Under the pieces are notes generated by a model that saw nothing but the letters and a program-made list of their open reading frames with translations, was not told the origin of the DNA and searched no databases. Shown piece after piece: positions 17,515 through 25,729 of a stretch of DNA of 64,000 bases. Both the position numbers and the translations under genes were made by a program. Location of the stretch: contig CAKMKG010000034.1 of the NCBI GenBank assembly GCA_927441425.1, positions 1-64,000 of the forward strand, read 5' to 3'. Source of the DNA: an uncultured Bacillota bacterium. Lineage in GTDB: Bacteria > Bacillota > Clostridia > Peptostreptococcales > Anaerovoracaceae. The stretch's first letter is position 1. The number at the start of each line of letters is the position of its first letter.

Positions 17515-19182
17515 ATGCAGATAAAGGGATCAAAAATCATAATGGAATGTCTGATTGAGCATAAGGTGGATACCATATTCGGATATCCGGGCGGACAGAT
17601 TATGCCGCTTTATGATGCTCTGTACGACTATCAGGACAGAATCAAACATATACTAACCAGTCATGAGCAGGGTGCTACCCATGCTGCGGATGGGTATGCC
17701 CGTTCCACAGGAAAGGTAGGTGTTTGTTTTGCGACCAGCGGACCTGGGGCAACAAACACGGTCACAGGCATTGCAACGGCTTATATGGATTCCAGCCCCA
17801 TGGTGATCATTACAGGTCAGGTCCCTGTCAGCCTGATTGGAAAGGATTCTTTTCAGGAGGTTGATATCGTTGGCATCACGTTACCGATCACAAAGCATAG
17901 CTTCTTCTGCAGTACAGTAGAAGAATTGGCACCAAACATCAGAGCTGCATTCCGAATCGCCGCTAGCGGTAGACCGGGACCTGTTCTGGTTGATGTTCCC
18001 AAAAACTTGATGGTAGAGCTTGGTGAATATGAACCATACAAGCCGATGGACGTTGACTGCTTTTGTCCTCCAGCCAATTTGGATCTCATAAAGACCGTCG
18101 CGGAAGAAATCAATGCTGCTGAAAAACCGGTCATCTATGCCGGCGGCGGAGTGATCATCGGGAATGCAGCCGAAGAGTTGACCGCTCTTGCAGAAAAGGC
18201 GGGGATACCGGTTATCACAACTTTGATGAGCATGGGTTCTTTTGACAGGAGAAATCCCCTGTCTCTTGGTATGGTTGGCATGCACGGGCAGAAGGAAGCC
18301 AATTTGGCAGTTCACCACAGCGATCTGATTATAGCCATCGGAGCCAGATTCAGCGATCGTGTAACTGGAGATACCACCCGATTTGCAAAAGGGGCCAAGA
18401 TCATACATATCGATATCGATCCGGCGGAATTCGGAAAAAACATGCGGTACGATTATTGTGTGAAATGTGATGTGAAAAGCGGTTTAAATGCTCTAATTTC
18501 TCTGGTAAACCCAGAGGAGCACATTGAATGGAATCAAAGGATTACAGCTTGGAAAAAGAAGAAAAAGGACAGCGGGGACATTCTGAATTCTGACAATTTA
18601 TATGAAATCATCAATGGAGTTCTGGGAGATGATGTAATAGTGGCTACCGATGTTGGTCAGCATCAAATGTGGACTGCTCAGAAATGGCCCTTCAGAAAAC
18701 CGAGAACCTTTATTACATCTGGCGGGTTGGGCACCATGGGATTTGGACTTGGAGCGGCAATCGGCGCGCAGATAGGAAATCCGCATAAAAGGGTCATTCA
18801 TATCAGTGGTGACGGCAGCTTCCGGATGAATCTAAACGAGCTTGCAACCGTATCAGCGTTTAAACTTCCGATCATCAGCCTAGTTGTCAAGAATCATACG
18901 CTCGGCATGGTAAGGCAGTGGCAAAAGCTGTTTTTCAATCAAAGATATTCTGCAACAGATTTGCCGGATGTCATAGAATATGATAAACTGGCAGCAGCAT
19001 TCGGGCTTTCCGGATGCTTAGTAAAGGATCGGGCCGGTTTAATAAAGGCTTTAGAGGATGCTAAGAACTCTGAAATGGGAACGGTAATCGCATGTGAAAT
19101 TTTCATTGATGAAAATGTAGCACCGATCGTTCCGCCGGGTGAAGCGATCAATAATCAGCTGCTAACAGATGCATTGGTGTAA
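17515..19182 (+). CDS. ilvB: Acetolactate synthase, catalytic subunit
   Basis: A 555-residue acetohydroxyacid synthase large subunit. It joins two pyruvate, or pyruvate and 2-oxobutyrate, in branched-chain amino acid synthesis. Features are the catalytic Glu in SHEQGATHAADGYARSTGK, GRPGPVLVDVPK, the ThDP motif ISGDGSFRMN and the LGMVRQWQ loop. The regulatory small subunit (ilvN/ilvH) is not adjacent, so the enzyme either pairs with a distant subunit or is unregulated. It differs clearly from the ThDP enzyme at 3347. Confidence 0.95.
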   Translation: MQIKGSKIIMECLIEHKVDTIFGYPGGQIMPLYDALYDYQDRIKHILTSHEQGATHAADGYARSTGKVGVCFATSGPGATNTVTGIATAYMDSSPMVIITGQVPVSLIGKDSFQEVDIVGITLPITKHSFFCSTVEELAPNIRAAFRIAASGRPGPVLVDVPKNLMVELGEYEPYKPMDVDCFCPPANLDLIKTVAEEINAAEKPVIYAGGGVIIGNAAEELTALAEKAGIPVITTLMSMGSFDRRNPLSLGMVGMHGQKEANLAVHHSDLIIAIGARFSDRVTGDTTRFAKGAKIIHIDIDPAEFGKNMRYDYCVKCDVKSGLNALISLVNPEEHIEWNQRITAWKKKKKDSGDILNSDNLYEIINGVLGDDVIVATDVGQHQMWTAQKWPFRKPRTFITSGGLGTMGFGLGAAIGAQIGNPHKRVIHISGDGSFRMNLNELATVSAFKLPIISLVVKNHTLGMVRQWQKLFFNQRYSATDLPDVIEYDKLAAAFGLSGCLVKDRAGLIKALEDAKNSEMGTVIACEIFIDENVAPIVPPGEAINNQLLTDALV

Positions 19183-19185
19183 TCA

Positions 19186-20097
19186 TTGAGTCAGAACAAT
19201 AATAAAAAAGAATATAAGCAAGGGATTGCATGTGCAATCCTTTGCGCTGTGTTGTGGGGGTTTTTGCCGATCTACTGGAAAGCATTGGAACCGATCGATC
19301 CCCTGCTTATTTTAATGTATAGAATTGTGCAAGCCGGTGTATTTGCTTTTCTTCTGGCACTCTATTTTTATAAATGGGAAGGAATCATCAAGCCTTTGAA
19401 AGAAAAAGGCATCCTGCGGAACTTTTTCCTTGCAGGTGTTCTGATCTCCTTCAACTGGGGTATTTATATCTGGGCGATCAGCAATGATTTTGTCATTCAG
19501 ACCAGTATCGGGTATTATATAGAGCCCCTGTTTGTTTGCATTTTCGGTATCCTTCTTTTTAAGGAAAAACTGGACAAATTTAAACTGACAGCTTTTCTTT
19601 TGGCATGTGGGGGGGTAGCAGTAATCCTGATATATTACCGTGAGGTTCCGGTAGTTGCGCTAACACTTGCGATCAGCTTCGCGTCATATTCAGCGATTAA
19701 GAAAAAATTCAAGCTGGATGCAGTTCTTGCGCTTCTTTATGAAACCATGCTCCTGATTCCGATTGCATTGGCGGTTGTTCTATATTTTGAACTTACCGGA
19801 AGAGGTGCAGCTGCGCATGCGGAACCGATTCAGTGGGGCCTGCTCATGCTGGCAGGGATCTTTACCGGTACACCGCTGATGCTGTTTGCCATGGCTGCCA
19901 ATCGGATCAGCCTGATTACCCTCGGCATAACGGAATACATTTCTCCGTCCATTACATTATTGATCGGTATTTTTTTATTCAAAGAACCCTTTGAGACGAT
20001 ACAGCTGATTACCTTTGGTGTAATCTGGATCGGACTTGTCATATTTACTTTAGGAGAAATTAAAGAAAGCAGGTCGAGGATAGGTGAGCAAGAGTAG
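19186..20097 (+). CDS. RarD-like EamA-family permease
   Basis: A 303-residue polytopic membrane protein with about ten hydrophobic segments and the tandem EamA repeat. AILCAVLWGFLPIYWKAL and GIYIWAISNDFVIQTSIGYYIEPLF closely match the RarD subfamily. The substrate is unknown. The start appears to be TTG 19186, only 3 nt after ilvB, with no ATG nearby. The 3' end overlaps the next gene by 14 nt, so the two are translationally coupled. Confidence 0.82.
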   Translation: MSQNNNKKEYKQGIACAILCAVLWGFLPIYWKALEPIDPLLILMYRIVQAGVFAFLLALYFYKWEGIIKPLKEKGILRNFFLAGVLISFNWGIYIWAISNDFVIQTSIGYYIEPLFVCIFGILLFKEKLDKFKLTAFLLACGGVAVILIYYREVPVVALTLAISFASYSAIKKKFKLDAVLALLYETMLLIPIALAVVLYFELTGRGAAAHAEPIQWGLLMLAGIFTGTPLMLFAMAANRISLITLGITEYISPSITLLIGIFLFKEPFETIQLITFGVIWIGLVIFTLGEIKESRSRIGEQE

Positions 20098-22066
20098 AAT
20101 TTCAGCGATCAATATTGCATTTCTATATGTCGGCACCTTGATGGGTGCCGGTTTTGCTTCGGGCAGAGAAATTTGGCAATTCTTCGGTGTGTTTGATGCA
20201 AAGAGCTATCTGGCGATACTACTGATCACCTTGTTGTTTATGCTATTCGGAACAATGACGGTAAAAATCAGCGAAGCAATCCATACCACCGACCTGGGCA
20301 AAATTATTCTGCCCTTCAAAAATTCGCGTCTGGAGAATTTTTTCGGCTATGTCTTTGCGGTGATGTTGTTTATTGCTTATATTGTAATGACGGCTGCCGG
20401 CGGAGCTTTATTTCAGGAACAGTTTGGTTTGCATAGGGTCTTTGGAGGTCTCCTGCTGATGCTAATGGTTATCGCAACAACACTGGGTGGCTTTGAACGG
20501 ATATCAAAGAATTTTAAGTATATAATCCCGGTTTTACTGGGGATCGTTTTTTTGGTTTGCTTTGCTATCCTATTTCGGGAGCTGCCACCATCGGGGCTTT
20601 TTCCAGTGAGGATGGTAAGCCCCTTGACGCCAACTTGGTATGTATCGGCGGCGATTTATATCTCCTATAATATGCTGGCCGGTATCCCGATTCTGGCAAA
20701 CTGTACATACAACGCAAAAACATTCAAAGCCGCATTGACCGGTGCTGTTCTGGGAGGATTGATTCTAGGATTGGCGGCATTTGTCATGAATCTTGCCATG
20801 CTGACGGATGCGGGATTAACTTCAGCTAGCGTATTGCCTATACTGGCGCTCTCAGGGAAGCTGTCGGGCGGGGTTCGATGGATTTATGCGGTGTTGCTGC
20901 TGTTTGCCGTCTATGCGTCGGCTACCAGCAATTTTTATGGGGCTACAACAAAGATAAAGGAAGGAAAGCGTAAAAAGGGACTCATCCTTCTCGCTTGTGT
21001 GACTGGCTTTCTCTTAAGCCTGTTCGGCTTTGCAGACATTATAGCATTTGTTCTGCCCTTTCAAGGGTACTGCGGCCTTCTATTCCTTGTCGCCATGACA
21101 ATTCATTTTATCCGGATTATGATTGATGAAAGGAAGAATAAGGCGAAAACAATTGAAAAAGAGGAAAGAGACATGGAGACTAAGGAAAGATTTCAATTCT
21201 CAGGTGGAATCAAACGGATGACTGCCGGCAGTGGTGGAGAAGCATTGCTGATTTCCGGTACGGATAAGACTGCTCTTATCGACGCTGGTATGGCCTATTG
21301 CGGAGAAGCTTTGGTAAAAAATATAAAAAAGGAATTGGGGGAACGACCGCTTGATTATGTAATATTGACGCATACACACTATGATCACGTAGGTGGTCTG
21401 CCTTATTTAAGGAGAGCCTGGCCGGATTTGGTCTCTTTCGGTGCGTACCATGGGAAAAGAATTTTAGAGAAGGATTCTGCATTAAAACAGATTAAAATCC
21501 TCTCAGAGGTTGCATGGGGAAAATATCTTACACTTGAGAAAGCGCCTGAAGTGCTATTGGATGGATTAAAAATAGATCACGCCATTTGTGAAAAGGATGT
21601 TATTTCATTGGGAGACAAGGAGTTACATGTTTTTGAAACCCCTGGACATACCTCCTGTTCATTGACCTATTTACTTGAACCCGAAAAAATACTATTCCCA
21701 AGCGAAACATCAGGTGTTTATACCGGAAGCGGCCGGATGATACCAGGAATGCTGAAGAGCTATCGTGAAACAGTAAACGCCATTGAAAAATGCAGAAAAA
21801 TCAACGCAGAGCATATCATTGGAGCTCACTACGGACAGGTTTGGGAACTTGACACGGAAGCATACTGGGATTTGGCTGAGGCAACGGTTACTGATAACAT
21901 GAAATTTATATTAGAAAAGAAGAAAGACGGTGCATCATTTGAAGAAATACTGGAAGAATATACTAACGAGTTCTGGATAGATATGGTGGCGAATGAACAG
22001 CCGAAAGAAGCTTTCTTATTAAATGCTCAGCTTATGATTCACAATATTCTGAAGGAATTTCAGTAA
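20084..22066 (+). CDS. YkvI-like membrane protein fused to a metallo-beta-lactamase-fold hydrolase
   Basis: One uninterrupted 660-codon frame with two parts. Residues 1 to about 350 form a roughly ten-helix transporter-like domain of the YkvI type (FLYVGTLMGAGFASGREIWQFFG). Residues about 364-660 are a soluble MBL-fold hydrolase with the metal motif THTHYDHVGG, ETPGHTSCSLTYL and a final His in HIIGAHYGQVW. ATG 21173, at the domain boundary, follows GAGGAAAGAGAC, a fair ribosome site, so a separate MBL protein may also be made from within. The GTG start at 20084 overlaps the RarD-like gene. A lost stop codon between two ancestral genes is the simplest origin. The substrate is unknown. Confidence 0.75.
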   Translation: MSKSRISAINIAFLYVGTLMGAGFASGREIWQFFGVFDAKSYLAILLITLLFMLFGTMTVKISEAIHTTDLGKIILPFKNSRLENFFGYVFAVMLFIAYIVMTAAGGALFQEQFGLHRVFGGLLLMLMVIATTLGGFERISKNFKYIIPVLLGIVFLVCFAILFRELPPSGLFPVRMVSPLTPTWYVSAAIYISYNMLAGIPILANCTYNAKTFKAALTGAVLGGLILGLAAFVMNLAMLTDAGLTSASVLPILALSGKLSGGVRWIYAVLLLFAVYASATSNFYGATTKIKEGKRKKGLILLACVTGFLLSLFGFADIIAFVLPFQGYCGLLFLVAMTIHFIRIMIDERKNKAKTIEKEERDMETKERFQFSGGIKRMTAGSGGEALLISGTDKTALIDAGMAYCGEALVKNIKKELGERPLDYVILTHTHYDHVGGLPYLRRAWPDLVSFGAYHGKRILEKDSALKQIKILSEVAWGKYLTLEKAPEVLLDGLKIDHAICEKDVISLGDKELHVFETPGHTSCSLTYLLEPEKILFPSETSGVYTGSGRMIPGMLKSYRETVNAIEKCRKINAEHIIGAHYGQVWELDTEAYWDLAEATVTDNMKFILEKKKDGASFEEILEEYTNEFWIDMVANEQPKEAFLLNAQLMIHNILKEFQ

Positions 22067-22190
22067 AGGATCATATTGATTTCACGTCATCAATATTATC
22101 TGAAAATTCATTGTATTTCAGCAATCTTATCTCTCATTGGTACGCTAAAAAAGTATACAAAATACAGCTGGCATTTTGCTGAAATACTAT

Positions 22191-22219
22191 TTGACAATAT
22201 ATTAACAATAAGTTAAAGT
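22191..22219 (+). promoter_or_regulatory. Promoter of the bcd-etfBA operon
   Basis: TTGACA (22191-22196) is followed 17 nt later by TAAAGT (22214-22219). A TTAAC-N5-GTTAA palindrome (22202-22216) fills the spacer and overlaps the -10, suggesting a repressor site. It is not the canonical Rex box orientation. Confidence 0.6.
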
Positions 22220-22250
22220 GTAAATTGTAGAATAAGACCAGTCTAATCCC

Positions 22251-22281
22251 TCGCCAAATATTTGAAACAAATTGTTGGCGA
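22251..22281 (+). promoter_or_regulatory. 31-nt inverted repeat in the bcd leader
   Basis: TCGCCAAATATTTG and CAAATTGTTGGCGA form 14-bp arms with two mismatches around AAA. It lies about 25 nt downstream of the predicted transcription start and could be an operator or an mRNA hairpin. Confidence 0.5.
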
Positions 22282-22368
22282 ACTGATGCAACAAAATCGC
22301 GATTTGCAGATTTTGACTGCGAAATATGATGAAGACGAAAGCAATACAAAGTAGGAGGAGAATGAAAA

Positions 22369-23511
22369 ATGGATTTTAAACTATCAAAAACACATTTACT
22401 TCAGCAGGAATTATTCCGTAGATTTGCGGAAACTGAAATAAAACCAATTGCGGAAGAGATGGACGAATCAGAAGTGTTCGATTTGGAGCTTGTAAAGAAG
22501 CTTCTAAAATATGGACTCATGGGAATTCCATATTCAAGAGATTACGGCGGGGTAGGCGGCGATTATCTTGGTTATGCTCTTTGCATGGAAGAGATTTCTA
22601 AAGTTGACGCCAGCACAGGAATTACGATTTCCGTACACACTTCTCTTGCTTGTTCCTGCATCGACGGCTTTGGAACCGAAGAACAGAAGCAGAAATTCCT
22701 AAGACCGCTTGTTGACGGCTCCAAGGTAGGATGCTTTGGCTTGACTGAGCCGAATGCAGGTACAGATGCTGCGGGACAGCAGACGAAGGCTGTTTTAGAC
22801 GGAGATCATTACATCATCAATGGAACGAAAATATTCACAACCAATTCAGGATTTGCAGATACATTTGTAGTATTCGCTATGACTGATAAGTCGCTGGGAA
22901 CAAAAGGGATCTCCGCATTTGTAATCGACCGGGATATGCCTGGCGTTAAAGTCGGACAACAAATCAAAAGAATGGGTATCAGAGCTGCTTCCAACTGCGA
23001 AGTCAGTTATGAAAATGTTAAAGTTCCGGTAGCAAACCGTCTTGGAAAAGAAGGTGCTGGCTTTAAAATTGCGATGAAGGCGCTTGATGGCGGAAGAATT
23101 GGTATCGCTGCGCAATCAGTCGGTATCGCTCAGGGCGCATTAAACGAAGCAATCAAATATGTAAAAGAAAGAAAGCAGTTTGGAAAGAGAATTTCTTCCT
23201 TCCAGAACACACAGTTCAAGGTTGCTGAACTTCAGACAATGATTGATGCTGCAAGACTTATGACCTGGAGAGCTGCTGTTACAAAAGACGAAGGCGGAAA
23301 CTATGGGCCTGAAGCAGCAATGGCAAAATTGTTTGCCTCCGAAATGGTGAACGATGTAACAAGAGCTTGCGTGCAGCTCATGGGTGGCTATGGCTATTGC
23401 AGAGAATATCCAGTAGAGCGAATGATGAGAGACGCGAAGATTACCGAGATTTACGAAGGTACATCCGAAGCGATGAAGATGGTTATTGCCGGCTCGATGA
23501 AGATCAGCTAA
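22369..23511 (+). CDS. bcd: Short-chain acyl-CoA dehydrogenase (butyryl-CoA dehydrogenase type)
   Basis: A 380-residue flavoprotein of the acyl-CoA dehydrogenase family. CFGLTEPNAGTDA and the FTTNSGFADTFVVFA segment bind substrate and FAD. IYEGTSEAMKMVIAG carries the catalytic Glu (about residue 363) in the position used by short-chain enzymes. With EtfB and EtfA directly downstream, it should reduce crotonyl-CoA or a related enoyl-CoA. In clostridia this complex often couples the reaction to ferredoxin reduction by electron bifurcation. The exact acyl chain is not certain. Ribosome site AGGAGGAG. Confidence 0.92.
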   Translation: MDFKLSKTHLLQQELFRRFAETEIKPIAEEMDESEVFDLELVKKLLKYGLMGIPYSRDYGGVGGDYLGYALCMEEISKVDASTGITISVHTSLACSCIDGFGTEEQKQKFLRPLVDGSKVGCFGLTEPNAGTDAAGQQTKAVLDGDHYIINGTKIFTTNSGFADTFVVFAMTDKSLGTKGISAFVIDRDMPGVKVGQQIKRMGIRAASNCEVSYENVKVPVANRLGKEGAGFKIAMKALDGGRIGIAAQSVGIAQGALNEAIKYVKERKQFGKRISSFQNTQFKVAELQTMIDAARLMTWRAAVTKDEGGNYGPEAAMAKLFASEMVNDVTRACVQLMGGYGYCREYPVERMMRDAKITEIYEGTSEAMKMVIAGSMKIS

Positions 23512-23535
23512 ACAGAATTCGAAAGGAGAAATAAG

Positions 23536-24324
23536 ATGAAAATCGTTGTATGTATAAAACAAGTACCAGATACCAATGAAGTGAAGCTCGATCCGGTTAC
23601 AAATACACTGATCCGAGAAGGAGTACCGAGCATCATTAATCACGATGACAAATCGGGAATCGAGGCCGCACTGCAGCTGAAAGAGAAAGTGGGCGGAACC
23701 GTTACCGTAGTTTGTATGGGACCTCCTCAGGCAGACGTAGCACTCCGAGAAGCACTTGCTATGGGCTGCGATGAAGCAGTACTGGTATCCGCAAGAGAAT
23801 TCGGCGGATCCGATACATGGGCAACCGCAGTGATCATTGCTGCAGCTCTGAATAAGATCGGATACGATCTGGTTATCACCGGCCGTCAGGCCATCGATGG
23901 AGATACCGCACAGGTTGGACCGCAGATTGCAGAAAACCTTCAGATTCCGCAGGTATCCTATGCAGAAGAAATCGACGTTGAAGGCGACAGCATTATCGTC
24001 AAGAGACAGTTTGAGGATCGATATCATATCATTGAAGTAAAGACTCCTTGTCTGTTAACTGCACTTCAGGAATTGGCAGCTCCAAGGTACATGCATGCCA
24101 GAGGTGTTGTGGAAGCATATGAAAAAGAAATCAAAGTATTTGGATATGAAGATCTGAAGGATTCCCTCAAGCTGGAAGATATCGGCTTAAAGGGTTCCCC
24201 AACCAATGTATTCAAGTCCTTTACGAAACAAGCAAAGGGCGTGGGAACGCTGCATGCAGACTTAAGTGTGGATGAAGCTGTTAAAGTTATCATCGATAAA
24301 ATGGAAGAAAGACATATCATCTAA
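23536..24324 (+). CDS. etfB: Electron transfer flavoprotein, beta subunit
   Basis: A 262-residue EtfB beginning MKIVVCIKQVPDTNEVKLDP. It has the signature VITGRQAIDGDTAQVGPQIAENL and the LPCLLTAL-like segment KTPCLLTALQELAAPRYM. It holds a nucleotide or bifurcating flavin between the Bcd and EtfA partners. It lies 24 nt after bcd with a GAAAGGAG site. The DGDTAQVGP loop is typical of both bifurcating and ordinary forms, so bifurcation is inferred from context. Confidence 0.95.
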   Translation: MKIVVCIKQVPDTNEVKLDPVTNTLIREGVPSIINHDDKSGIEAALQLKEKVGGTVTVVCMGPPQADVALREALAMGCDEAVLVSAREFGGSDTWATAVIIAAALNKIGYDLVITGRQAIDGDTAQVGPQIAENLQIPQVSYAEEIDVEGDSIIVKRQFEDRYHIIEVKTPCLLTALQELAAPRYMHARGVVEAYEKEIKVFGYEDLKDSLKLEDIGLKGSPTNVFKSFTKQAKGVGTLHADLSVDEAVKVIIDKMEERHII

Positions 24325-24345
24325 TAGATTGGAGGAAACCTTAAA

Positions 24346-25371
24346 ATGAGTAAAGATATTTATGTAATCGTTGAGCAGAGAGACGGCCATATTGCCAAGG
24401 TTGGTCTGGAACTGATCGGAGAAGCTACAAAGCTAGCTGCTGATTTAGGCCAGAAGGTAGTTGGTGTCCTGCTGGGAGATAATATCAAAGACAAGGCACA
24501 AAACCTCATCGCGTACGGTGCAGATGCGGTTGTATATGTAGAGGACCCAATCCTTGCTGAATATGTTACAGAGCCTTATGCAAAAGCGCTGACCGCTGTG
24601 TTCAAGGAATGTGACCCGGAAATCGTGCTGTTCGGAGCTACTTCCATCGGAAGAGACCTTGCTCCAAGAGTAGCATCCAGAATTCATACTGGACTTACCG
24701 CTGACTGTACTAAGCTCGACATCGACGTATTCAAGGCAAATGAAGAGGATCCCGGTCAAAAGTTGTTGTTCATGACGCGTCCTGCATTTGGAGGAAACAT
24801 CATGGCTACCATCCTGTGCAAAAACCACAGACCTCAGATGGCAACGGTAAGACCAGGGGTTATGAAGAGACTGGACAAGGATACATCTAGAAAAGGTGAA
24901 ATCAAAGAAATCAAGGTTGCCTTTGTACCTTCTGATATGAACGTTAAAATCAGAGAAGTTGTGAAGGAAACCCATAAGAAGTCAGATATCACCGAAGCCA
25001 AAGTTCTGGTATCCGGCGGACGAGGGATCGGAGGTCCTGATTTCTTCGGTACATTGAAAGAGCTTGCAGAGGTTCTGGGCGGAGATATCTCCTCCTCAAG
25101 AGCCAACGTAGATGCCGGTTGGGCAGCAAAAGACAGACAGGTTGGACAGACAGGAAAAACGGTAAGACCTGACCTGTATCTTGCCTGTGGTATCTCCGGT
25201 GCGATCCAGCACGTTGCCGGTATGGAAGGATCCGAGTGCGTTATCGCGATCAATAAGAACGATACGGCACCGATCTTTGATGTAGCTGACATTGGTATCA
25301 TTGGAGACGTAAAGGTAATCATTCCAAAGCTGACGGATGCATTGAAGAAATATAAAGCTGCAAACGAATAG
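24346..25371 (+). CDS. etfA: Electron transfer flavoprotein, alpha subunit
   Basis: A 341-residue EtfA. The FAD domain is at the C-terminus with VSGGRGIGGPDFF, SSRANVDAGWAAKDRQVGQTGKTVRPDLYLACGISGAIQH and VIAINKNDTAPIFDVADIGI. It completes the Bcd-EtfBA complex in the cytosol. No ferredoxin-like N-terminal extension is present. A strong bidirectional terminator follows the stop. Confidence 0.95.
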   Translation: MSKDIYVIVEQRDGHIAKVGLELIGEATKLAADLGQKVVGVLLGDNIKDKAQNLIAYGADAVVYVEDPILAEYVTEPYAKALTAVFKECDPEIVLFGATSIGRDLAPRVASRIHTGLTADCTKLDIDVFKANEEDPGQKLLFMTRPAFGGNIMATILCKNHRPQMATVRPGVMKRLDKDTSRKGEIKEIKVAFVPSDMNVKIREVVKETHKKSDITEAKVLVSGGRGIGGPDFFGTLKELAEVLGGDISSSRANVDAGWAAKDRQVGQTGKTVRPDLYLACGISGAIQHVAGMEGSECVIAINKNDTAPIFDVADIGIIGDVKVIIPKLTDALKKYKAANE

Positions 25372-25396
25372 TCGTTGAAAAACTAATGGATTAAGT

Positions 25397-25432
25397 AAAA
25401 AAAATAGTGTCGCGTACGACACTATTTTTTTT
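25397..25432. terminator. Bidirectional Rho-independent terminator
   Basis: A perfect 16-bp stem (A8-TAGTGTCG with its complement) closes a CGTA loop. T-runs on both strands let it end etfA on the plus strand and the split coat-like gene on the minus strand. The TAA of the latter overlaps it. Confidence 0.95.
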
Positions 25433-25679
25433 ATCGTCTTCTTGGTCTGTGCGGTTTGTCATCATCGAAGATTTCACAGATCTCATCACAAACATCGCCG
25501 GTATCACTTGTCACTTCCCCGCAGTTTTCCAATGTATCACATTCCCTGATCTGATTGGGGAAGAGTGATGGGAAGGTGCCGCAGATAGCGGATACCTGAG
25601 GAGTCAATTGAACGAAGCCTGTTGATAAAACGCAAAGCTGGACCGGAACGACAATCTTCTTTTCACAGGAAACACATTG
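25431..25679 (-). pseudogene. 3' part of a split cysteine-rich coat-like gene
   Basis: An open minus-strand frame of 82 codons with no start codon of its own and a stop just upstream (25680-25682). It reads QCVSCEKKIVVPVQLCV, then a Cys-containing segment, and ends in an acidic and Arg/Pro tail (DDDKPHRPRRR). The style, with regular Cys and hydrophobic beta-type stretches, matches the protein encoded at 39485-40246 on the same strand. QLCVLSTGF also resembles the ELCMPSTQN stretch there. The 5' edge coincides with an attL-like junction. Joined to the distant 5' part at the central TG, the frame is kept. Too short for the ORF track. I read it as the missing C-terminus of that gene rather than random decay. 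Confidence 0.8.
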
Positions 25680-25700
25680 TTATCATAGTTTGGTGAGGGG
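25640..25700. other. attL-like junction of the 13.8-kb element
   Basis: On the minus strand the junction reads ATGTGTTTCCTGTGAAA and the partner junction reads ATGTGTTACATGAGAAA (14 of 17 identical). The shared TG (25666-25667) sits at the dyad centre. The element-side arm GAAACACATTGTTATCAT (25669-25686) is repeated in inverted orientation at the other end. Confidence 0.8.
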
Positions 25701-25729
25701 GTGCGAAGCTAACATATTCGAATTAGCGC

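Larger units (their letters stand above)
22067..22368 (+). other. 302-nt intergenic region upstream of bcd
   Basis: Contains the bcd promoter and two inverted repeats listed separately, plus a perfect 12-bp palindrome AAATCGCGATTT at 22294-22305. No terminator with a good U-run after the fusion gene and no small ORF with a convincing ribosome site was found. Confidence 0.5.

Noticed and set aside
22202-22216. Rex box before bcd
   Set aside because: The half-sites are in the opposite orientation to the usual TTGTTAA...TTAACAA, so I list it only as a palindrome.
23140-24027. 295-codon minus-strand ORF
   Set aside because: Lies antisense across bcd and etfB, both firmly identified; a shadow of their codon pattern.
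24445-25422. Long minus-strand ORFs over etfA
   Set aside because: Antisense to etfA with no ribosome site or recognisable motif.
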